Below are positions 56,069 through 64,000 of a DNA stretch of 64,000 nt, piece by piece. The notes beneath the pieces were generated by a model that was given only the letters and a program-made list of their open reading frames with translations, was not told the DNA's origin and did no database searches. Source of the stretch: DASZUK01 sp963844575 (GTDB lineage: Bacteria; Actinomycetota; Acidimicrobiia; Acidimicrobiales; RAAP-2); the NCBI GenBank assembly GCA_963844575.1, contig CAWJOU010000005.1, forward strand, positions 868,001-932,000, in the 5' to 3' direction. A program made the translations under genes and the position numbers. Numbering within the stretch: the first letter of the stretch is position 1; the number at the start of each line of letters is the position of its first letter.

Positions 56069-57640
56069 GAGCACTGCTCTCGGTCTACGACAAGACCGGT
56101 CTCGTCGACCTGGCCGGCCAGCTGGCCGACCTCGGCTGGGACCTGGTGGCCAGTGGCAACACGGCCGCCGCGCTGGCCGGCGCCGGGATTCGCCCATACT
56201 CAGGTGGCGGAGGTCACCGGCTCGCCCGAGATGCTCGGCGGGCGGGTCAAGACGCTGCACCCGCGCATCCACGGCGGCATCCTCGCCGACCGGTCCGTGC
56301 CGGACCACCTCGACGACCTGGCGGCTCAGGAGATCGACCCGATCGACCTCGTCGTCTGCAACCTCTACCCGTTCTCGTCGGACCCGTCGGTCGAGCTCAT
56401 CGACATCGGCGGCCCGACGATGGTCCGGGCCGCGGCCAAGAACTTCGCCCACGTCGGCGTCGTCACCTCGCCGGCCGACTACGGCGTCGTCCTGGACGAG
56501 CTGAAGGCCACCGCCGCGCTCTCCGACGGCACCCGGCACCGGCTGGCCCGAGCGGCGTTCGCCCACGTCGCGGCCTACGACGCGGCCATCGTCGCCTGGT
56601 TCGACCGCGGCACCGACGAGGAGGTGCTGCCGCCCACCGTCCACCTGACGCTGGAGCGGGCCGAGATCCTCCGCTACGGCGAGAACCCGCACCAGCATGG
56701 CGCCCGCTACCGGATCGCCGGCCAGTCGAGCTGGTGGGACGACGTCGTCCAGCACGGTGGCAAGGCGCTCAGCTACCTGAACATCTTCGACGCCGACGCG
56801 GCGTGGCGGCTGGTCCACGAGCTGGCCGCCGACGCGGGCGCCATCTCGGCCGGCGCCATCCGGGCCGGCGCCGTCTCGGCCAGCGCCAGTTCCGACGGGC
56901 CGGCCGCGGTGGCGATCATCAAGCACGCCAACCCGTGCGGCGCGGCCGTCGCCGCCGATCTCGTCACGGCCTACGAGCGGGCGCTCGAGTGCGACCCGAC
57001 GTCGGCCTTCGGTGGCATCGTCGCCATCGGCGGACCGGTCACGCCGGCCGTGGCCGAGGCGATCGCCGCCGGCCCACAGGCCGACGTGATCATCGCCCCG
57101 GCCTACGACGCGGACGCCCTCGAGAAGCTGACGGCGAAGCGCAAGGCGACGCGGCTGCTGTCGGCCCCGGCGCCGGAGGCGGTCGCCCGGCAGGTGCGCA
57201 GCCTCGGTGCCGCCGTGCTCGTCCAGGAGGCCGACCGGTTCCTGGCCGAGCGGTCCGGCTGGCAGGTCGTCACCAAGGCCGCGCCGACCGAGGCGCAGTG
57301 GCGAGACCTCGTGCTCGCCTGGCGGGTCTGTGGCCGGACGACGTCGAACGCCATCGCGGTCGTCACCGACGGCCAGGCCGTCGGGGTCGGCGCCGGCCAG
57401 CAGTCACGGGTCGTCGCGGCCGAGTTGGCTGTCGGCAAGGCCGGCGAGCGGGCGCGAGGCGGCGCCGGGGCGAGCGACGCGTTCTTCCCGTTCCCCGATG
57501 GCCTCGAGGTGCTCGGGCGGGCCGGGGTGACCGCGGTCGTCCAGCCGGGCGGTTCCGTCCGCGACGCCGAGGTGATCGCCGCGGCCGATGCGCTCGGCCT
57601 GGCCATGGTCACGACCGGCGAACGACACTTCCGCCACTGA
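56065..57640 (+). CDS. purH: AICAR transformylase/IMP cyclohydrolase, frameshifted
   Basis: Bifunctional enzyme for the last two purine steps. The first 42 residues (RALLSVYDKTGLVDLAGQLA to LAGAGI) are in one frame; after one extra base near 56191 the protein continues HTQVAEVTGSPEMLGGRVKT in the next frame to the end. The transformylase domain contains ILRYGENPHQHGARYR and AIIKHANPCGAAVA with the catalytic Lys-His. An Ala/Ser-rich repeat (AGAISAGAIRAGAVSASASS) is inserted before the latter. Corrected length is about 524 residues. purN, purH and folD are coupled. Confidence 0.9.
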
Positions 57641-58494
57641 TGACGGCGATCCGGCTCGACGGCGAGCTGCTCGCCGCCCGCGTGCGGAGCGAGGTGACCG
57701 ACCGGGTCGCCCGCCTCGGTGCCGCGGGCGTCCAGGTCGGCCTGGGCACGCTGCTCGTCGGCGACGACGCGCCGAGCGCCCGGTACGTGGCGATGAAGCA
57801 TGCGGACTGCGCGGAGGTCGGTATCACTTCGTTCGACGAGCGGCTGCCGGCGACCGCCAGCCAGGCCGACGTCGAGGCGGTCGTCGCCCGGTTCAACGCG
57901 GACCCGGCCGTCAGCGCGTACCTTGTCCAGCTCCCGCTGCCGGCCGGCCTCGACGAGGAGCAGGTGCTGCTGGCCGTCGACCCGGCCAAGGACGTCGACG
58001 GCCTGCACCCGGTCAACCTGGGCAAGCTCGTCATGGGGGCCACCGGGCCGCTGCCGTGCACGCCGGCCGGCATCGTCGAGCTGCTGCACGCGTTCGACGT
58101 GCCGGTCGAGGGGCAGCACGTCGTGGTCATCGGCCGCGGCCTGACGATCGGCCGGCCACTCGCCCTGCTGCTGGCGTCGAAGCGGCCGGGCTGCAATGCC
58201 GCGGTGACCGTCGTCCACACCGGCGTGCCGAACCTGGCCGAGCTGGTGCGCGAGGGCGACGTCGTCGTCGCCGCGGCCGGCCGGGCCGGGCTGGTGGGGC
58301 CGGAGATGGTCAAGCCCGGTGCCGCGGTCGTCGGCGCCGGGACGAGCTGGGAGGGGCGCAAGCTGCTGTCCGACGTGCAAGAGGAGGTGGCCGACGTGGC
58401 CGGATGGATCACCCCCCGGATCGGGGGCGTGGGCCCGATGACGAGGGCGATGCTGCTGCGCAACGCCGTCCGGGCCGCGGAGCGGCAGGGATGA
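57640..58494 (+). CDS. folD: Methylene-THF dehydrogenase/cyclohydrolase
   Basis: Makes 10-formyl-THF, the cofactor of PurN and PurH; 284 residues. The active-site pair is Y49 and K53 (YVAMKHADC). QLPLPAGLDEEQVL, PCTPAGIVELL and IGRGLTIGRPLALLL are family motifs; the last has GL where most FolD proteins have SxIV. The ATG shares its A with the purH stop, and the stop overlaps the cupin ATG. Its position after purNH is functionally coherent. Confidence 0.95.
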   Translation: MTAIRLDGELLAARVRSEVTDRVARLGAAGVQVGLGTLLVGDDAPSARYVAMKHADCAEVGITSFDERLPATASQADVEAVVARFNADPAVSAYLVQLPLPAGLDEEQVLLAVDPAKDVDGLHPVNLGKLVMGATGPLPCTPAGIVELLHAFDVPVEGQHVVVIGRGLTIGRPLALLLASKRPGCNAAVTVVHTGVPNLAELVREGDVVVAAAGRAGLVGPEMVKPGAAVVGAGTSWEGRKLLSDVQEEVADVAGWITPRIGGVGPMTRAMLLRNAVRAAERQG

Positions 58495-58895
58495 GCGAGC
58501 CGACTGGTTCCGGCCAGCCGGGCGGGGGGGTCTGGGCGGCCCGCGAGTACGACGAGCGGCCGTGGGGCTCGTACACCGTCCTCGACGACGAAGCCCACGA
58601 CCACAAGGTGAAGCGGATCGTCGTCAAGCCAGGCAAGCGGCTGAGCTACCAGCAGCACGCCCGACGATCGGAGCACTGGTTCATCGTCAGCGGCCGCGGG
58701 GCGGTCACCATCGACGCCGCCGCGGTGCCGGTGGCCGCCGGCCACGCCGTCGACATCCCGGTCGGCGCGGCTCACCGGATCGAGAACACCGGCGACGTCG
58801 ACCTCGTCTTCGTCGAGGTGCAGCACGGCGACTACTTCGGCGAGGACGACATCGTCCGCCTGGAGGACGACTTCGGACGGGCCGGCCCCGGCTGA
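58491..58895 (+). CDS. Cupin, mannose-6-phosphate isomerase type II-like
   Basis: 134 residues with a single cupin. PWGSYTVLDDEAHDHKVKRI and KRLSYQQHARRSEHWFIVSG resemble the C-terminal isomerase domain of bifunctional GDP-mannose pyrophosphorylase/phosphomannose isomerase, with the metal-binding His and Glu in HARRSEHW and His in GAAHRIENTG. Here it is a stand-alone domain. A nucleotidyltransferase partner is not in the window. The ATG overlaps the folD stop. The sequence around its stop (CGGCTGACCAGGC) is repeated 22 bases later. Confidence 0.8.
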   Translation: MSEPTGSGQPGGGVWAAREYDERPWGSYTVLDDEAHDHKVKRIVVKPGKRLSYQQHARRSEHWFIVSGRGAVTIDAAAVPVAAGHAVDIPVGAAHRIENTGDVDLVFVEVQHGDYFGEDDIVRLEDDFGRAGPG

Positions 58896-58944
58896 CCAGG
58901 CGGCCCGAGGCGGCTGACCAGGCCCTCGCCGTCCGGAGCCCCAC

Positions 58945-58957
58945 TACGATTGTCGCC
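58945..58957 (+). promoter_or_regulatory. Leaderless-type -10 element before metF
   Basis: TACGAT at 58945-58950 lies 7 bases before the GTG start of metF; no ribosome-binding site stands before that GTG, which fits a leaderless message. Confidence 0.45.
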
Positions 58958-59836
58958 GTGACCAAGATCGCCGACCTGCTGGCGGCCGGCCCGACGTACT
59001 CGTTCGAGTTCTTCCCGCCCAAGAGCGACGCCGAGCTCGGCACGCTCACCCGGACGCTGCGCGACCTCGAGCCGTTGCGGCCGTCGTTCGTCTCCGTCAC
59101 CTACCGCGGTGGCCGGACGTCCCGGCAGCGGACGTACGACCTCGTGACCGGCATGCTCCACGCGACGTCGCTGGTGCCGATGGCCCATCTCATCTGCGTC
59201 GCCCACAGCCGGCTGGAGCTGGCTGACATCCTCGTCACGTACGGCAAGGCCGGCGTCGAGAACCTGATGGCGCTCGGCGGCGACCCGCCGGAGGATCCGG
59301 CCGACGGTCCCGGCGAGCTGACCCACGCCGTCGAGCTGGTCGAGCTGGCCCGGGCGATCGGTGGCTTCTCGATCGGCGTCGCCGCCCACCCGGCCGGCCA
59401 CCCGACGTCGCCGGACCTGGCGGCCGACCGGGACCGGTTGGCCGAGAAGCTCCGGTTGGCCGACTTCGCGGTCACCCAGTTCTTCTTCGAGGCCGAAGAG
59501 TACGGCGGCCTCGTCGCCGACCTGGCCGAGCGGGGGCTCGACAAGCCGGTCCTCCCGGGCATCATGCCGGTGACGACGCTGCAGTCGATCCCCCGCCGGG
59601 CGGCCATGGGTGCGGCCGTGCCCGGCTGGATGGTGAAGCGCCTGGAGGCGGCCGACGCCCGCGGTGGGCCCGACGCGGTCCGGCAGGAAGGCATCGACAT
59701 CGCCATCGAGCTGTGCCGGGCCGTGCTCGACCTGGGCGCGCCCGGGCTCCACTTCTACACGCTCAACCGGTCGACCGCGACCCGAGAGATCTACCGCGCC
59801 CTCGGCCTCGCCCCCGAACTGACGACTGCCGGCTGA
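58958..59836 (+). CDS. metF: 5,10-methylenetetrahydrofolate reductase
   Basis: Flavoprotein that makes 5-methyl-THF for methionine synthesis; 292 residues from the GTG at 58958. YSFEFFPPKSDAELGTL contains the catalytic Glu; SVTYRGGRTSRQRTYDLV, NLMALGGDPPEDP and GVAAHPAGHP follow in family order, ending LHFYTLNRS. It has its own leaderless-type promoter. The stop lies in a 14-bp tandem repeat. Confidence 0.95.
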   Translation: MTKIADLLAAGPTYSFEFFPPKSDAELGTLTRTLRDLEPLRPSFVSVTYRGGRTSRQRTYDLVTGMLHATSLVPMAHLICVAHSRLELADILVTYGKAGVENLMALGGDPPEDPADGPGELTHAVELVELARAIGGFSIGVAAHPAGHPTSPDLAADRDRLAEKLRLADFAVTQFFFEAEEYGGLVADLAERGLDKPVLPGIMPVTTLQSIPRRAAMGAAVPGWMVKRLEAADARGGPDAVRQEGIDIAIELCRAVLDLGAPGLHFYTLNRSTATREIYRALGLAPELTTAG

Positions 59837-59883
59837 CGACCGCCGGCTGACGACCGCCGGCTGACGACCGCCGGCTGACGACC
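59828..59883 (+). repeat. 14-bp tandem repeat across the metF stop
   Basis: GCCGGCTGACGACC is repeated four times without a break at 59828-59883. The first copy holds the metF TGA and the others repeat the same stop. Confidence 0.92.
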
Positions 59884-59954
59884 GCCGGGCCGTGGCCTAC
59901 TGGCCGAGAACTACCGGTCGGCGGCGGCTACGACCGCCCTATCTGTGGACTCTT

Positions 59955-60075
59955 CCGGTTTCACCGTTTGCAGAATTGCCCTGACCGGTTGAATTCGCCA
60001 GTACATCCCAAGGGAGCCGTAGAAAGACAGGCGCCTGAACTGGGCCTTCCCCAATTCTGCAAACGGTGAAACCGG
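59955..60075. repeat. MITE-like 121-bp inverted repeat
   Basis: Perfect 24-bp inverted repeats at 59955-59978 (CCGGTTTCACCGTTTGC...) and 60052-60075 enclose 73 bp. GC is clearly lower than around it. The centre has no reading frame of use but can extend the stem imperfectly (GTT...CGCC with GGCG...AAC). No target duplication is evident. It lies in the convergent gap between metF and icd, so it could be a non-autonomous mobile element, a structured RNA or a bidirectional terminator. Confidence 0.85.
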
Positions 60076-60094
60076 CGGTATGTCGACCCCGGTG

Positions 60095-60169
60095 CCGTTC
60101 GGCCCCCTGCCGTTCGGCCCCCTGCCGTTCGGCCCCCTGCCGTTCGGCCCCCTGCCGTTCGGCCCCCCC
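60095..60169. repeat. 15-bp tandem repeat downstream of icd
   Basis: Five copies of CCGTTCGGCCCCCTG, the last one altered (CCCCC at its end). It sits 10 bp past the icd stop. The remaining sequence of the gap 59837-60179 shows no gene. Confidence 0.92.
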
Positions 60170-60179
60170 GGCCGGTTGG

Positions 60180-62420
<2,241 letters not shown>

Positions 62421-62552
62421 TGGTACAAGAAGAGCACCCCGTCCTGAGCAGCCGCAACCTCGCCGGCCGAGCGCCGCCGAGCGCCGCCGGGCGTGCCCAC
62501 CGGGGCCCCGTCGGGCCGCCGTCGCCATTTCGACCGGTGGCCGGTGGCCGCA

Positions 62553-62564
62553 TAACGTGGCGGC
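62553..62564 (+). promoter_or_regulatory. Leaderless-type -10 element before mdh
   Basis: TAACGT at 62553-62558 ends 6 bases before the mdh ATG. It lies in the 144-bp gap between the divergent icd and mdh. No ribosome-binding site precedes the ATG. Confidence 0.4.
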
Positions 62565-63560
<996 letters not shown>

Positions 63561-64000
63561 GGTCCCGCAGGGCCACTTGGGCGGCCGCGTACCCGCACAT
63601 GCCGTGGACGCCGCCACCCGGCGGCGTCGATGCCGAGCAGAGGTAGACGCCCGGCAGCCCCGTCCGGTACGGGTTCCACCGCCGGGTCGGCCGGAAGACG
63701 GTCTGACCGAGGGTGGCCGCGCCACCGTTGATATCGCCGCCGATGTCGTTCGGGTTGTAGCGCTCGAGGTCGGCCGCGGTCGACGTCGAGCGGGCGAGGA
63801 CGAGGTCACGGAAGCCGGGCGCGAACCGCTCGATCTGGGCTTCGAGGCGCCCGGTCATGTCGACCGTCGAGCCCGGCGGCACGTGGCAGTAGCCCCAGAG
63901 GGTGTGCCGACCGGCCGGGGCGCGGGTCGGATCGACGACGCCGGGCTGGACGACGATGCCGTACGGCTGCGCGGGGTGCCGCCCGGCGGCCACGTCGGAC

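Noticed and set aside
60095..60169. CRISPR-like array
   Set aside because: The units are directly joined without spacers and are only 15 bp long; the same holds for the arrays at 24211, 53241 and 59828.

Overview
The window is about 64 kb of high-GC (by eye near 70%) bacterial chromosome, almost entirely coding and almost entirely on the + strand. The gene order (rpoBC, then an unbroken S12/S7/EF-G/EF-Tu, S10, spc and alpha ribosomal super-cluster, then L13-S9-glmM-acpS-alr-tsaEBD-groESL-guaB3-guaA-pcrA-sucCD-purNH-folD) together with GTG-rich starts, leaderless promoters, a CBS-less guaB3, a monomeric isocitrate dehydrogenase and a zinc-type S14 points to an actinobacterium. The long acidic tails on ribosomal proteins and the overall order make an Acidimicrobiia-like lineage my best guess; this is inference, not something I could test.

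Layout. 1-7070: rpoB (5' end cut by the window) and rpoC. 7071-11893: rpsL, rpsG, fusA, tuf, rpsJ. 11894-12109: a strongly structured leader. 12110-25011: rplC to secY, adk, map. 25012-29233: infA, rpmJ, rpsM, rpsK, rpsD, rpoA, rplQ, truA. 29234-30836: a decayed insertion sequence inserted exactly at the truA stop codon, with a CTAG target duplication. 30850-41833: rplM, rpsI, glmM, acpS, nnr, alr, an alpha/beta hydrolase, a type 4 uracil-DNA glycosylase, tsaE, tsaB, rimI, tsaD, rlmN, mostly overlapping start to stop. 41808-44055: CIRCE-controlled groESL and a UUCG-loop terminator. 44056-45658: a lower-GC island with a VapBC45-like toxin-antitoxin pair. 45734-51972: Nudix hydrolase, guaB3, guaA, pcrA. 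51974-53140: a Uma2-type protein (minus strand) and a stand-alone cobalamin-binding protein. 53314-59836: sucC, sucD, purN, purH, folD, a cupin and metF. 59837-60179: repeat-rich convergent spacer with a 121-bp MITE-like inverted repeat. 60180-64000: icd (minus), mdh (plus) and the 3' part of a phytoene-desaturase-like oxidoreductase (minus).

How it fits together. The first half makes RNA polymerase core and most of the ribosome plus SecY, Adk, Map and IF-1. The rplM block joins ribosome synthesis to wall precursors (glmM, alr), acyl carrier activation (acpS), t6A tRNA modification (tsaE, tsaB, tsaD) and rRNA/tRNA methylation (rlmN). The last third handles purines (guaB3, guaA, purN, purH), one-carbon units (folD, metF) and the TCA cycle (sucCD, icd, mdh).

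Most notable: (1) two ribosomal promoters, of rpsL and rplM, with the same design, a 17-bp spacer made of a 7-2-7 palindrome with a CC centre; (2) short tandem repeats that sit on stop/start junctions and create chains of overlapping micro-ORFs; (3) four housekeeping genes (nnr, sucD, purN, purH) and the transposase, all broken by one extra base, each explicable as one extra C in the coding strand, probably assembly error; (4) acidic extensions on five ribosomal proteins of the S10 operon; (5) a CTG start for infA; (6) the MITE-like element. I see no CRISPR array, prophage, biosynthetic cluster, tRNA or rRNA gene.
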